Shown here: positions 8,452-17,286 of the stretch, one piece after another | Layout of the letters: each line of letters starts with the position of its first letter | Numbering within the stretch: the first letter of the stretch is position 1 | Assembly (NCBI GenBank): GCA_964556255.1 | Contig: CAZKVQ010000009.1 | Span: 1-64,000 of the forward strand | DNA: 64,000 nucleotides | Direction: 5' to 3' | DNA from: JACJWR01 sp964556255 | Lineage (GTDB): Bacteria; Actinomycetota; Actinomycetes; S36-B12; UBA10799 | Program-made: the position numbers and the translations under genes | The notes under the pieces: model-generated | Databases searched by the model: none | Told to the model about the DNA's origin: nothing | Seen by the model: only the letters and a program-made list of their open reading frames with translations

Positions 8452-9876
8452 TCAGGAGCAGATGACTTGGGCGGCGTTCTTGGCGGCGCCACGCTCCGGC
8501 GCCGGGGTAGTGCCGTCCGTCACCGCCGGCTTCGGTTGCACGACCACCGAACGGACGCCCGAGTAGTCGTTGCCCACGACCACGGTGACCAGGCCTTCGG
8601 TGCCGCCGGCCAGCTGCGCTTTGGAGTTCAGCGCGTAGGCCACGGTACGTGCGTCCTCGGACTCAGACGGGAAGGCCGCAACCTGAGTCTGGGCCACGTT
8701 TGAATCCGGGAAACTGCCCGTGTCCACGACGTTGTAGCCGGCGCTGGTCAATTCCTGGGCCACTGCCTCGGCCCGGCCAGGGGTGCTGGTGCCGTTCAGC
8801 ACCCGGACACGGATGTTTTCGGGTGCCTGGGTCAACGCCGACTGGCCTTCGGGGACCGTCGGCTTCGGCGGCCAAGGAGTATCGGATTTCATGGCCGCCC
8901 ACAGCGGATCCGCCTTCGACTTGACCCAGAGCACGGTTGCCTTGTCGTCATTGTCGACGACCGGCACCGTGAGGAATGTCACGTCGCTCGGCTTGATGCT
9001 GCTCATCGATGTGGCCAGGTCTTGCAGATTCTGCAGGTCCGCCAACTCGGGATCCGTTGTCAGCGATTTCGTGACGTTGTCGAGCACCCGATAGAGAGTC
9101 ACCGGGTTGCTCAGGACCTGCATGCTCGTCGCCTTTCGTACCGCCGACGACAGGAAATCCTGCTGACGTTCGATCCGTCCGAGGTCGGAGCCGTCGCCGA
9201 GCGTGTAGCGGGCCCGGACGAAGGCCAGGGCGTCCTCTCCCTTGACGACGCTCTTACCGGCGGGCAGGTTGAGTCCGCTCTTTTCATCGCTGACGGGTTG
9301 GTTGACGCACACCTCGACACCGTCGAGAGCATCCACGACACCCTTGAAACCTTGGAAGTCGACCACCATGTAGTGGTCGACGTAGACCCCGGTCAGCGAC
9401 TCCACGGCCTTGATAGTGCAGGCGGGCCCACCGATGTTGAACGCCTCATTGAACCGATCGCGCTTGGCGGGGACCATGACGCCCTGGGCGTTCTTGCACG
9501 ACGGCAGATCCACCATCGAGTCCCGCGGGATGCTGACCGCGAAGGCGTTCTTCCGGTCCGCCGAGACGTGCAGCAGGATCGCAGTGTCCGACCGGGCGCC
9601 CTCGATGTCCTTCGAACTGCCGTAGTTCGTGTTGCCGGCACCGGTGCGAATATCCGAACCCATCAGCAGGATGTTCACCGGCTGGTTGTCGCCGGAGGCC
9701 TTCGACTTGTCCGGCCTTGGGCCGATCAGCGAGGTGAGATCCTTCGAGACGATGTTGTTGTCCAGTTGGCGGTAGGCGATGGCACCCGCCCCCGCGACCC
9801 CGGTGACGACGAGGACGCCGGCGCTGGCGATGCCAGCCATGACCCGAGGCCACCTACGTCGACGTTCCGGACTCAC
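8452..9876 (-). CDS. LytR-CpsA-Psr (LCP) family protein with LytR_C domain
   Basis: 474 residues and a second LCP ligase. Features are a membrane segment at about residues 13-33, core motifs NILLMGSDIR, RSDTAILLHV and SIPRDSMVDLP, the arginine segment FVRARYTLGDGSDLGRIERQ, and a C-terminal LytR_C domain from IRVRVLNGTSTPGR. The GTG at 9876 has a strong GGAGG five bases upstream. The expected role is transfer of lipid-linked glycopolymer to peptidoglycan outside the membrane. With the LCP at 3015-4454 it brackets the glycosyltransferase cluster, suggesting that the genes between them make the transferred polymer. The two LCPs differ enough that they may have different donors. Confidence 0.93.
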   Translation of the reverse strand: MSPERRRRWPRVMAGIASAGVLVVTGVAGAGAIAYRQLDNNIVSKDLTSLIGPRPDKSKASGDNQPVNILLMGSDIRTGAGNTNYGSSKDIEGARSDTAILLHVSADRKNAFAVSIPRDSMVDLPSCKNAQGVMVPAKRDRFNEAFNIGGPACTIKAVESLTGVYVDHYMVVDFQGFKGVVDALDGVEVCVNQPVSDEKSGLNLPAGKSVVKGEDALAFVRARYTLGDGSDLGRIERQQDFLSSAVRKATSMQVLSNPVTLYRVLDNVTKSLTTDPELADLQNLQDLATSMSSIKPSDVTFLTVPVVDNDDKATVLWVKSKADPLWAAMKSDTPWPPKPTVPEGQSALTQAPENIRVRVLNGTSTPGRAEAVAQELTSAGYNVVDTGSFPDSNVAQTQVAAFPSESEDARTVAYALNSKAQLAGGTEGLVTVVVGNDYSGVRSVVVQPKPAVTDGTTPAPERGAAKNAAQVICS

Positions 9877-10111
9877 TCGATCCTCCGATTCTGGGGAGTC
9901 CGTCGAACGGACCCGTCAGACAATCCTAACTGCGGGCTGGGGACCCGGTGGGGGTGCACCGGATAGATGTGGGACGCGACACTGCATCGCCAGGTTCCGG
10001 CTCACCCAGCTGAGCCAATTACAGGCGTGTATTTAGACAAGGGTTACACAGCCCGGTCGTGACTTTGGGAGCATGGGGGTGCGCGTCGTGCGGCGCGAGA
10101 GGGGTGGCCAG

Positions 10112-11374
10112 ATGCGCGGCTGGTGGAGTCGGGGATGGCTCGTGCTCTTCGTACCGGTGCTCGCCGTGCTGGCGGCTGTCGCGCCGGCTTCCCCCGCGGC
10201 GGCCGCTCCGAGCGGATTCCTCATCGACGGCTTCGGCTGGGGACACGGGGTCGGGCTCTCGCAGTACGGGGCATACGGGCAGGCCAAAGAGGGCCGCAAT
10301 GCGCTGCAGATCGTCCACCACTACTTTCCCGCTGCGCGACTTTCGCCGCTGCGCGACGACGCCGACCTCCGCGTAAACGTAGGTCGTAGTCTGACCAGCG
10401 CCCGCCTGCGCACGGTGCCGTTGGCCCCCGGTGGAGGAAGATGGGAGGTGGCGATCGGTAGCAGGCGAGTGGTCGTAGCGCAGGATGCGGAGATCGCCCT
10501 CGTCCGTTCCGGCTCCACTGTCGAGGTGAGGATCGGCGGGAGATCTGTGGGGTCTGCGTCGTCAGTCACGGTCACCTGGGCCGGCACCCGCAAGCCAGGA
10601 GCTGCAGGTCGGGTGCCCACCGCGCTGGAGATCGCCCCCTCGGTCGGCTCGTCGTTCCGCACCGATCGTCGGTACCGCTACGGCTGGCTGGATGTCGGTG
10701 TCGCCGACGGCGGCCTGCAGCTCGTGAACACCGTGAGGGTGCATGACGAGTACCTCGCCGGCATAGCGGAAGTTTCGGCGTCTTGGCCGGCGGCCGCGCA
10801 GCAGGCGCAGGCGATCGCGGCCCGTTCTTATGCGCTGGCGAACACCGGGAAAGTGCGGGCTGCCTGCAGATGCAACGTCGACGACGGCTACGGCGGCTAC
10901 TACGGCCAAACAGTCTGGGGCGTCGCCCGTGCGCAGGGTCCCAAGGGCGGCAACTGGGCGGCCGCCGTGCGCGATACGGCGTTCGGGCCCCGGTACGGCT
11001 GGGCCTTGAGCTACGCCGGTCAGCCCATCTCTGCCTTCTACACGTCGTCCACCGGCGGACGTACCCAGAACAGTGAGGACGTGTGGGGAGGCGTACTGCC
11101 CTGGGCTCGCAGCGTGGATGACCATTGGAGTACCGATCCCAGGTACAACCCGAACGGGCGCTGGGCGACTCGACGGGTGAGCCAGGCGTCGCTGGCAGCG
11201 GTGTTCGGTCTTCCCGATGTCGCGTCAGTCCGGATCGTCAGATACGTTTCGGGTGCGGCGAAGGAGGTGTGGGCCACGTCCAGCGGGGGGCGCAGCGTCA
11301 AACTCAAGGGGTCCACTTTCCGCTCCCGACTGGGATTGCGCAGTACCTACGTCACGAGTGTGCGTCCCGGCTGA
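10112..11374 (+). CDS. SpoIID/LytB domain protein, secreted
   Basis: 420 residues from the ATG at 10112, which has GAGGGG about eight bases upstream; an alternative in-frame ATG at 10073 would add 13 residues. A signal peptide (MRGWWSRGWLVLFVPVLAVL, cleaved near SPAAAA) is followed by FGWGHGVGLSQYGAYGQA, then the SpoIID domain with EYLAGIAEVSASWPAAAQQA, AIAARSYAL and the FYTSSTGGRTQNSEDVW segment. SpoIID proteins are lytic transglycosylases acting on denuded glycan strands; in actinobacteria related secreted proteins are common and their role is less certain. It faces away from the LCP gene and its last 23 bases overlap the convergent TIGR03089-like gene. Confidence 0.85.
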   Translation: MRGWWSRGWLVLFVPVLAVLAAVAPASPAAAAPSGFLIDGFGWGHGVGLSQYGAYGQAKEGRNALQIVHHYFPAARLSPLRDDADLRVNVGRSLTSARLRTVPLAPGGGRWEVAIGSRRVVVAQDAEIALVRSGSTVEVRIGGRSVGSASSVTVTWAGTRKPGAAGRVPTALEIAPSVGSSFRTDRRYRYGWLDVGVADGGLQLVNTVRVHDEYLAGIAEVSASWPAAAQQAQAIAARSYALANTGKVRAACRCNVDDGYGGYYGQTVWGVARAQGPKGGNWAAAVRDTAFGPRYGWALSYAGQPISAFYTSSTGGRTQNSEDVWGGVLPWARSVDDHWSTDPRYNPNGRWATRRVSQASLAAVFGLPDVASVRIVRYVSGAAKEVWATSSGGRSVKLKGSTFRSRLGLRSTYVTSVRPG

Positions 11375-12086
11375 GCAACGTCGCATCCACCTTCTCCTTG
11401 GACTGCAACTCCGCCAACCGCGCGGGGTCGCCGCCGGTGGCGAGGACGCCGCCAGCTGGGGCCAGGACCGGACCCACCGTTGCGTCCAGCAGCCCCGTCG
11501 GATCTTCGGGGTCACCCGTCACCATGACCCTCGAGGCACCGGCGGGAATGCGAACCAGGGACATCGCCTGCTCGGCGGTCAATCGCCGGCCCGGCACCCC
11601 GATGACGACGGCCTCCGGATCGGGTGACACCAAGGAGGCCGAGTCGGCCTGTCCGCGCACCGAGGCCAACGCATCGTCGGCCCATGGCGGACAGTCTCCT
11701 CCGAGTGACAGTCCCAAGGGATGCAGAGACACCGCCAACACCTGCGCCGCGGCCTCGGGCGCCGTCCCATCGGCCGTGGTCAGGACCACATCCGCGGTGC
11801 CCGAAGAATGCTCTCCCAACACGATGGACGCCCCGAGCCCCCAAGTGGCGAAGGCGAACACCGGAACCTGCCAGTGCAGCGGCAGGTCCAGCGCGACCGT
11901 GTCGCCGGCGCCGACGCCGTATTCGAACTGCAGCAGGTTGGCGACCTTCGCGACCCAGTTGTCCAAGGTCGCCGCGGACAGTTCCACCCGATCGCCGGTG
12001 CCGAGATCGTAGAAGGTGATGACCGGAGCGGCCGGGTCATGTCGTAGCGCGGCTCGTCGGGCGGACTCGGGATGTCGATGGACCAT
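11352..12086 (-). CDS. TIGR03089-like truncated AMP-binding family protein
   Basis: 244 residues starting at MVHRHPESARRAALRHDP. The sequence resembles only the N-terminal part of an acyl-CoA synthetase/AMP-ligase (ITFYDLGTGDRVELSAATLD and DTVALDLPLHWQVPVFAFAT) and has no ATP-binding TSGTTG-like loop or C-terminal lid. This matches the actinobacterial TIGR03089 family as I recall it, which has no established function and is normally next to LCP and nucleotide-sugar genes, as here. The ATG at 12086 lies 45 bases from the divergent pyrophosphorylase start. A longer open frame to 12419 runs antisense through that neighbour and was rejected. Confidence 0.75.
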   Translation of the reverse strand: MVHRHPESARRAALRHDPAAPVITFYDLGTGDRVELSAATLDNWVAKVANLLQFEYGVGAGDTVALDLPLHWQVPVFAFATWGLGASIVLGEHSSGTADVVLTTADGTAPEAAAQVLAVSLHPLGLSLGGDCPPWADDALASVRGQADSASLVSPDPEAVVIGVPGRRLTAEQAMSLVRIPAGASRVMVTGDPEDPTGLLDATVGPVLAPAGGVLATGGDPARLAELQSKEKVDATLLSRDAHS

Positions 12087-12131
12087 GGCGGCCAGGCTAC
12101 GTCTGGCGGCTCGATCTGGCAGGGTGGAGAG

Positions 12132-13217
12132 ATGCTGGAAGCCGTTCTCCTCGTGGGTGGCCGCGGCACGCGACTGCGTCCCCTGACCATCAACACACCC
12201 AAACCGATGCTGCCGGTCGCCGGGGTGCCCTTCACCGAGCACCAGATTGCGAGGGCCCGCGAGGCGGGTGTCGGGCGCATCGTGCTGGGCACGTCCTACC
12301 GCGCCGAGGTTTTCGCCGAGTACTTCGGTGATGGATCGGCCTTCGGGGTGGAACTCGTGTACGTCACCGAGGAGGAGCCGCTCGGCACCGGTGGGGCCAT
12401 CCGTCATGTTGCGCCCCACTTGCGCAGCGGCCCCGACGACCCGGTGCTCATCTTCAACGGCGACGTGCTCTCAGGGCTGGACATCGCCGGACTCGTTGAG
12501 TCGTGGCGGGCGGCTGAGGCGCAGGTTGCGCTGTACCTGACAAGGGTGGCCGACCCGCGGGCGTTCGGGCTGGTCCCGACGGCCGCCGATGGCACAGTGA
12601 CGGCGTTCCTGGAGAAGCCGACGACCGAGGCCGAGATCGTCACCGATCAGATCAACGCGGGTTGCTACGTGTTCCGCCGTTCGGAGATCGACCGGATCCC
12701 GCCGGGCAGGGTGGTGTCCGTCGAGCGTGAGACCTTCCCCGGGCTACTGGCCGAAGGAGCCAAAGTGATCGGAGTCGTGGACGACGCCTACTGGCTCGAC
12801 CTGGGCACTCCGGCGGCGTTCGTGGAAGGTTCCCGCGACATCGTGTCCGGTCGAGCACCGTCACCCGCGCTGCCGGGAGACCCAGGGCGTGCCCTCGTGC
12901 TGCCTACCGCCCGGGTGCACCAGGATGCGGTCATCGCCGGCGGCTCCACCATCGGCGCCGGTGCCGAGATCGATGCCTACGCCACGGTGGACGGCAGTGT
13001 GATCTTCGACGGCGCGACCGTTGGTGTCGGCGCCACCATCACCGGCAGCATCGTCGGTGCGGGTGCGGTGATCGGAGCCGGTACCCGGGTCACCGACGCG
13101 GTGATCGGCGACGGTGCGGCCATCGGTGAACAGAACGAGTTACTTGCAGGGGTGCGGGTGTGGCCCGACGTCACCATCGCCGACTGTGCCGTGCGGTTCA
13201 GTTCTGACGAGAGCTGA
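12132..13217 (+). CDS. NDP-sugar synthase, probably mannose-1-phosphate guanylyltransferase
   Basis: 361 residues. It makes an NDP-sugar from NTP and a sugar 1-phosphate. The N-terminal nucleotidyltransferase domain opens with EAVLLVGGRGTRLRPLT and has FNGDVLSGLD as the metal/product motif. The C-terminal third is a left-handed beta-helix of hexapeptide repeats (IGAGAEIDAYATV, VGVGATITGSIVG). From memory the same gene in M. tuberculosis (Rv3264c) makes GDP-mannose. The phosphomannomutase, SIS isomerase and ManA genes at 21-25 kb supply mannose 1-phosphate, so GDP-mannose is the likeliest product. The start ATG has GGTGGAG directly upstream. Confidence 0.85.
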   Translation: MLEAVLLVGGRGTRLRPLTINTPKPMLPVAGVPFTEHQIARAREAGVGRIVLGTSYRAEVFAEYFGDGSAFGVELVYVTEEEPLGTGGAIRHVAPHLRSGPDDPVLIFNGDVLSGLDIAGLVESWRAAEAQVALYLTRVADPRAFGLVPTAADGTVTAFLEKPTTEAEIVTDQINAGCYVFRRSEIDRIPPGRVVSVERETFPGLLAEGAKVIGVVDDAYWLDLGTPAAFVEGSRDIVSGRAPSPALPGDPGRALVLPTARVHQDAVIAGGSTIGAGAEIDAYATVDGSVIFDGATVGVGATITGSIVGAGAVIGAGTRVTDAVIGDGAAIGEQNELLAGVRVWPDVTIADCAVRFSSDES

Positions 13218-13227
13218 GCAACCTGCC

Positions 13228-13944
13228 GTGATCTCCACGCTGTTCGTCGTCGGGGCGCTGGTCACCTCGGTGCTGGTGGTCGTCAATCTGCTGACGAACC
13301 TGTGGGCTCGCAAGCATTATCTGCTCATCTCGTTGTGGGCGACCGGCGTGATGCTCGCGATCGCGTGGCTGGCGGGCCTCAGCTGGGCTTCGCTCGGCCT
13401 CAGTCTGCGGGGAACCGAACTGAAGAGCGGACTGATCTGGTCTGCGGCGCTCGTCGGGATTGTGCTGCTCGGGTATCTGATCGCAGCAGCGCTGCCGTGG
13501 ACGCGCAAGGGCTTCCAGGATGCTCGCACGGCCGACATGGGCGTGGGCCGCGTGATCTATCACTCCATGCTGCGGATCCCCATCGGCACCGCACTGATGG
13601 AGGAGGTGGCTTTCCGAGGTGTGCTGTTGGCCGCCTTCACCGGCACCTGGGGGGTCGTCTGGGGCGTGACCGCGTCATCGTTGCTGTTCGGGGTGTGGCA
13701 TGTGCTGCCGGCCCTGGAGTTCCATGAGGCCTCGGCGACCACGGACCGGCTCGGCAACAGCTGGCGCGGCAAACTGACGACCGTTCTCGGCCAGGTCGTC
13801 GGCACCGGCGTGGCGGGCGTCGGCTTCTGCCTGGTCCGGATCTGGTCGGGCAGTCTGCTCCCCAGCATCGCGCTGCATGCGTCGCTGAACGCCCTCGGCT
13901 TCGCCGCGAGTTGGGCGTTCAGCCGGCGGCTGCGCGAATTGTGA
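13228..13944 (+). CDS. CPBP family intramembrane metalloprotease
   Basis: 238 residues, six or more hydrophobic segments. The CAAX/bacteriocin-processing (CPBP/ABI) motifs are present in order: EE-x3-R in LMEEVAFRG, F-x3-H in LLFGVWHVLP and H-x3-N in ALHASLNALG. Substrates of such bacterial proteases are generally unknown. The GTG start eleven bases after the pyrophosphorylase stop is chosen because it begins the first membrane segment; no strong Shine-Dalgarno is visible, and an open frame extending into the upstream gene is considered spurious. It is probably co-transcribed with its upstream neighbour and with the DNA glycosylase seven bases downstream. Confidence 0.85.
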   Translation: MISTLFVVGALVTSVLVVVNLLTNLWARKHYLLISLWATGVMLAIAWLAGLSWASLGLSLRGTELKSGLIWSAALVGIVLLGYLIAAALPWTRKGFQDARTADMGVGRVIYHSMLRIPIGTALMEEVAFRGVLLAAFTGTWGVVWGVTASSLLFGVWHVLPALEFHEASATTDRLGNSWRGKLTTVLGQVVGTGVAGVGFCLVRIWSGSLLPSIALHASLNALGFAASWAFSRRLREL

Positions 13945-13951
13945 CTCGACG

Positions 13952-14872
13952 GTGATCGCGGTCCAGCAGCAATCCCGCGTTCTTCGCCCCGACCACCTGC
14001 CCGACCTGGCGGGAATCCTGGGGCCGCTGGTTCACGGTCGCGACCCTAGTTGGGCCAGACCGGCTACGGGGGTGTTCATCAAGGCCAGCCGAACCCCTGA
14101 AGGTCCCGGGGTCGAGGTCATCACCGTGGACCCAGCGGCTGGATCCGTCCATCATCGGGCGTACGGCGTTGGAGCGCCATGGCTGGCTGAGCGGATCGAG
14201 GATCTGCTGGGTCTGCATGATGATGACTCCGGGTTCGAGCCGCCGCCGCAACTGCGGACGATCTGGCGTCGCCATCGAGGATGGCGGGTACCCAAGACGT
14301 CCCTGGTTGTAGAGACGCTCGTCCCTATCGTGCTGGGACAGAAAGTGACCGGGGTGGAGGCCTACGCCTCATACCGTCGTCTGGTGCTGGCCCACGGCGA
14401 ACCGGTCGGCTTCGGTCCGCTTCCGGAGTTGCGGCTACCTCCCGAGGCCGCCACCTGGCGGTCGATCCCGTCATGGGAGTGGCATCGTGCGGGTGTCGGA
14501 CCTGAACGGTCCCGGACCGTGGTGGCAGCCATGGGTCGGGCCGATGCACTCGAACGGCTGGTGCGACGTCCCAGCGGCGAAGCGCAACTGGCGATGCGCG
14601 CACTTCCCGGGATCGGAGAGTGGACAGCGGCCGAGGTGGCACAACGGGTATTCGGCGATGCCGATGCGATCTCCGTCGGCGATTTCCACGTTGCCAAATC
14701 GGTGGTGCACACCCTGACCGGGCGGCGCAACGGCACCGACGCCGACATGCTCGAGCTTGTGGAGCCCTTTCGACCACACCGGTTCCGGGTGCAGCGGCTG
14801 GTTGAACTGGGTCGACTGGGGCAGCCGCGCCGTGGCCCGCGCTATGCGGGTCTGGATATGCGCGGCATCTAG
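13952..14872 (+). CDS. DNA-3-methyladenine glycosylase, AlkA-like (HhH-GPD)
   Basis: 306 residues. Base-excision repair enzyme that removes alkylated bases. The helix-hairpin-helix is ALPGIGEWTAAEVAQRVFG, followed by DAISVGDFHVAKS, where the aspartate of VGDF occupies the catalytic position of the HhH-GPD superfamily. The N-terminal third is the AlkA-type beta domain and its sequence is weakly conserved. The start is GTG, seven bases after the CPBP gene. Its stop codon shares bases with the convergent fbiB stop (CTAG, 14869-14872). Confidence 0.85.
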   Translation: MIAVQQQSRVLRPDHLPDLAGILGPLVHGRDPSWARPATGVFIKASRTPEGPGVEVITVDPAAGSVHHRAYGVGAPWLAERIEDLLGLHDDDSGFEPPPQLRTIWRRHRGWRVPKTSLVVETLVPIVLGQKVTGVEAYASYRRLVLAHGEPVGFGPLPELRLPPEAATWRSIPSWEWHRAGVGPERSRTVVAAMGRADALERLVRRPSGEAQLAMRALPGIGEWTAAEVAQRVFGDADAISVGDFHVAKSVVHTLTGRRNGTDADMLELVEPFRPHRFRVQRLVELGRLGQPRRGPRYAGLDMRGI

Positions 14873-16233
14873 AGCTCCCGGAAGTACTCGGTCAGCTCGC
14901 GCGATGGCCGCGGCGGGGCCACACCCGCCGGGTAGCCCACGGCCACGGCCCCCAGGGGCTGCCAGCTGCTCGGTATCGCCAACTCTTCAGCGACGACGTC
15001 CGGGCAGAACACGGTGGCGGAGATCCAGGCTCCGCCGAGCCCCTGGGCCGCCAGCGAGACCAGCAGATTCTCCACCGCGGCACCACCGGCGACCAGGAAC
15101 AGATCCCGCTCGAAACCACGACGCCTCGCGTCCGGATAGGAATGTGCCGCCCCTGAGAGTTCGGAGAAGCACAGCAGCACCTCCGGTGCCCGTCGCAGAA
15201 TGTCCCCGCGAGCGGTCCGACGTCCAATTTCTTCCTCGTTGAAGCCATCCAGCTGGGCGAGGTCGGAGCGCCACCGAGCCACCATCGCGTCGAGTACCCG
15301 GGTGCGGGTGTCGGGTAGGAGGCGCACGAATCGCCAGGGAGTTGTGTGGTGCGGGCTGGGGGCGGTGACGGCCGCCGCGATCGCCTCCTGCAGGGCGGCC
15401 ACCGGTACGGCCCGTTCAGCGAAGTGCCGAACGGTTCGCCGCCCGCCCGCCGCGGCGCGGGCCCCTGCCTCCCGCGCCGCCTCGGTGCCCAGCGGGAACA
15501 GGTCCTCTTCGGCCGGTCTGATCAGATCGGTGGCCTTTGAGGTGCTGTCGCCGACCCGGTGTGCCATGCCGCGCAGGACGGCCACCGGGACGCCGGCGGG
15601 CTTCGGTCGGACCAGTTCGGAGGCCGCGGCGACAGCATCAGCCGTTGCGTTGATCGTGACGTTCAGCATCTGCCCGCTGTGGTCCGTCCGGCCACGGAGA
15701 TCATCGAGGACCTCCATCCCGGCTGCACCGATCGCGATGTCGACGACACCTTCCCGCCAGGGGCGACCGGCGGTATCCGTCACCACGACGGCGAGTGGCC
15801 GAACCCCGGTGGCGGACTCCAGGCCGTCACGAAGGCGTGTTGCGGAAGCATCCGGGTCCAGCGGCAGCAGCAGCACCGTGCCTGGGTCGGTGTTGGACGC
15901 GTCGACACCGGCGGCGGCGAGCACCAAACCGTGGCGGGTGCGGGTGATCCTGGTGACGCCACCCTCGTGCGATCTGCGGGCGACCTCCGATACCGCTTCG
16001 GCATCGATCGCGGCCTCCCGCGAATCCGCTGTCACCATCCGTCCCTCGACCTTGGAGATGACCTTCGAGGTGACGATTACGATGTCCCCTGGTTGCAGAC
16101 CGCGGCTCCCGTCCGGCCAGCGAAGTGAAGCCAACGGTTCGGCGAGTTCCGCAACCAGGTCGTCATCCGCGGCGAACTCGGGCAGGCCTGGGACTCCCAG
16201 TAGCACCACGTTCTCCGGCGTGTCCGGCGTCAC
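14869..16233 (-). CDS. fbiB: coenzyme F420:L-glutamate ligase / dehydro-F420 reductase
   Basis: 454 residues in two domains. The N-terminal CofE-like domain (about 1-245; GDIVIVTSKVISKVEGR, VVVTDTAGRPWREGVVDIAI) adds glutamates to F420-0. The C-terminal nitroreductase-like FMN domain (about 260-454; RRTVRHFAERAVPVAALQEA, APSPHHTTPWRFVRL) matches mycobacterial FbiB, where it reduces dehydro-F420. The GTG start overlaps the fbiA stop (GTGA), so the two are translationally coupled. The longer open frame to 16470 is inside fbiA and is not the start. F420 made here would serve flavin/deazaflavin-dependent reductases. Confidence 0.95.
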   Translation of the reverse strand: MTPDTPENVVLLGVPGLPEFAADDDLVAELAEPLASLRWPDGSRGLQPGDIVIVTSKVISKVEGRMVTADSREAAIDAEAVSEVARRSHEGGVTRITRTRHGLVLAAAGVDASNTDPGTVLLLPLDPDASATRLRDGLESATGVRPLAVVVTDTAGRPWREGVVDIAIGAAGMEVLDDLRGRTDHSGQMLNVTINATADAVAAASELVRPKPAGVPVAVLRGMAHRVGDSTSKATDLIRPAEEDLFPLGTEAAREAGARAAAGGRRTVRHFAERAVPVAALQEAIAAAVTAPSPHHTTPWRFVRLLPDTRTRVLDAMVARWRSDLAQLDGFNEEEIGRRTARGDILRRAPEVLLCFSELSGAAHSYPDARRRGFERDLFLVAGGAAVENLLVSLAAQGLGGAWISATVFCPDVVAEELAIPSSWQPLGAVAVGYPAGVAPPRPSRELTEYFREL

Positions 16234-17213
16234 CGCGGGGCCAATTCCCCTGCGAGCTCCAGCGTGGCCCGTGCGAGTTGGACGGCCGCCGTGCGATCGG
16301 TCATCAGGGTTGGCACTGCCCGACACCTGATGCCCGCGGCATTGACGGCGTCCACCTGGTCGGCGTCCGAGGTGTCCACCAGCCACCCGTCGAGCAGCCC
16401 CGACGGTCGGGCGCCGTAGTGCAGCGCGACCGCGGATGAGGTCGTCGAGACGCCGATGGCTTCCAGGCACTTATCGGCCATCCCCCGCACGGGTGCCCCC
16501 GCCACGATCCCGGAGACACCGACGACTGGCGCCGGCGTCTGCGAGATGGCGGCGGAAATGCCCGGGATCGCGGTGATCGCGCCGATCGACACCACCGGGT
16601 TGGACGGTGGCAGCACCACGACATCCGCCTCCGCGATCGCTTCCAGCACACCGGGGGCAGGTCTGGCCTCGTCGGCGCCGATGTAGACGAACTGCTCAGC
16701 GGGCAGCGAGGCGCGGTGGCGCACCCACCACTCCTGGAAGTGCATGGCCCGCCGGTCGCCGTCACCGTCCTCGACGACAACATGGGTCTCCAGCCGTTCA
16801 TCGCTGGCCGGCAGCAACTCGACACCTGGTTGCCAGCGTGCGCACAGGGCCGCGGTCACGGTTGACAGGGGGTAGCCGGCCTCCAGCATCTGGGTGCGGA
16901 TCAGGTGGGTTGCGAGGTCACGATCACCCAGCCCGAACCAGTCCGGCTTGGCCTTGTATGCCTTCAACTCGGCCGCAGCATTGAAGGTCTCGTCGGATCG
17001 ACCCCAAGCGCGGTCCTCGTCTATGCCGCCACCCAGGGTGTACATGACTGTGTCCAGGTCTGGACTGACCTTGAGGCCGAACAACCAGATGTCATCTCCG
17101 ACGTTGCCCACCACCGTGATCGTGTGGTCTCCGGCGGCCTCGGTCAGGTGGTCGCGAAGGCCCCGCAGAAACCTCGCGCCGCCGATGCCGCCTGCCAACG
17201 CTGTGATCCGCAT
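16230..17213 (-). CDS. fbiA: 2-phospho-L-lactate / phosphoenolpyruvyl transferase (CofD family)
   Basis: 327 residues. It joins the guanylated three-carbon phosphate to FO to give (dehydro-)F420-0. The N-terminus MRITALAGGIGGARFLRGL is the CofD nucleotide-binding loop, and VVGNVGDDIWLFGLKVSPDLD and VVLPPSNPVVSIGAI are family-typical. I chose the ATG at 17213; another in-frame ATG at 17222 would add three residues and has its own GGGAAG upstream. It forms the first gene of the fbiA-fbiB pair and is divergent from fbiC with 73 bases between the starts, so one region can control the whole pathway. Confidence 0.95.
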   Translation of the reverse strand: MRITALAGGIGGARFLRGLRDHLTEAAGDHTITVVGNVGDDIWLFGLKVSPDLDTVMYTLGGGIDEDRAWGRSDETFNAAAELKAYKAKPDWFGLGDRDLATHLIRTQMLEAGYPLSTVTAALCARWQPGVELLPASDERLETHVVVEDGDGDRRAMHFQEWWVRHRASLPAEQFVYIGADEARPAPGVLEAIAEADVVVLPPSNPVVSIGAITAIPGISAAISQTPAPVVGVSGIVAGAPVRGMADKCLEAIGVSTTSSAVALHYGARPSGLLDGWLVDTSDADQVDAVNAAGIRCRAVPTLMTDRTAAVQLARATLELAGELAPR

Positions 17214-17286
17214 GACGGCCATTCTTCCCAACCCAGGACCGTGGTGCCCCCCGGGGCACGGGCACGCCCGCCGTAGGCTGATCAGC

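Noticed and set aside
10027..10049. GTGTA/TACAC repeat upstream of the SpoIID gene
   Set aside because: Arms of only five bases with a long spacer; not distinguishable from chance.
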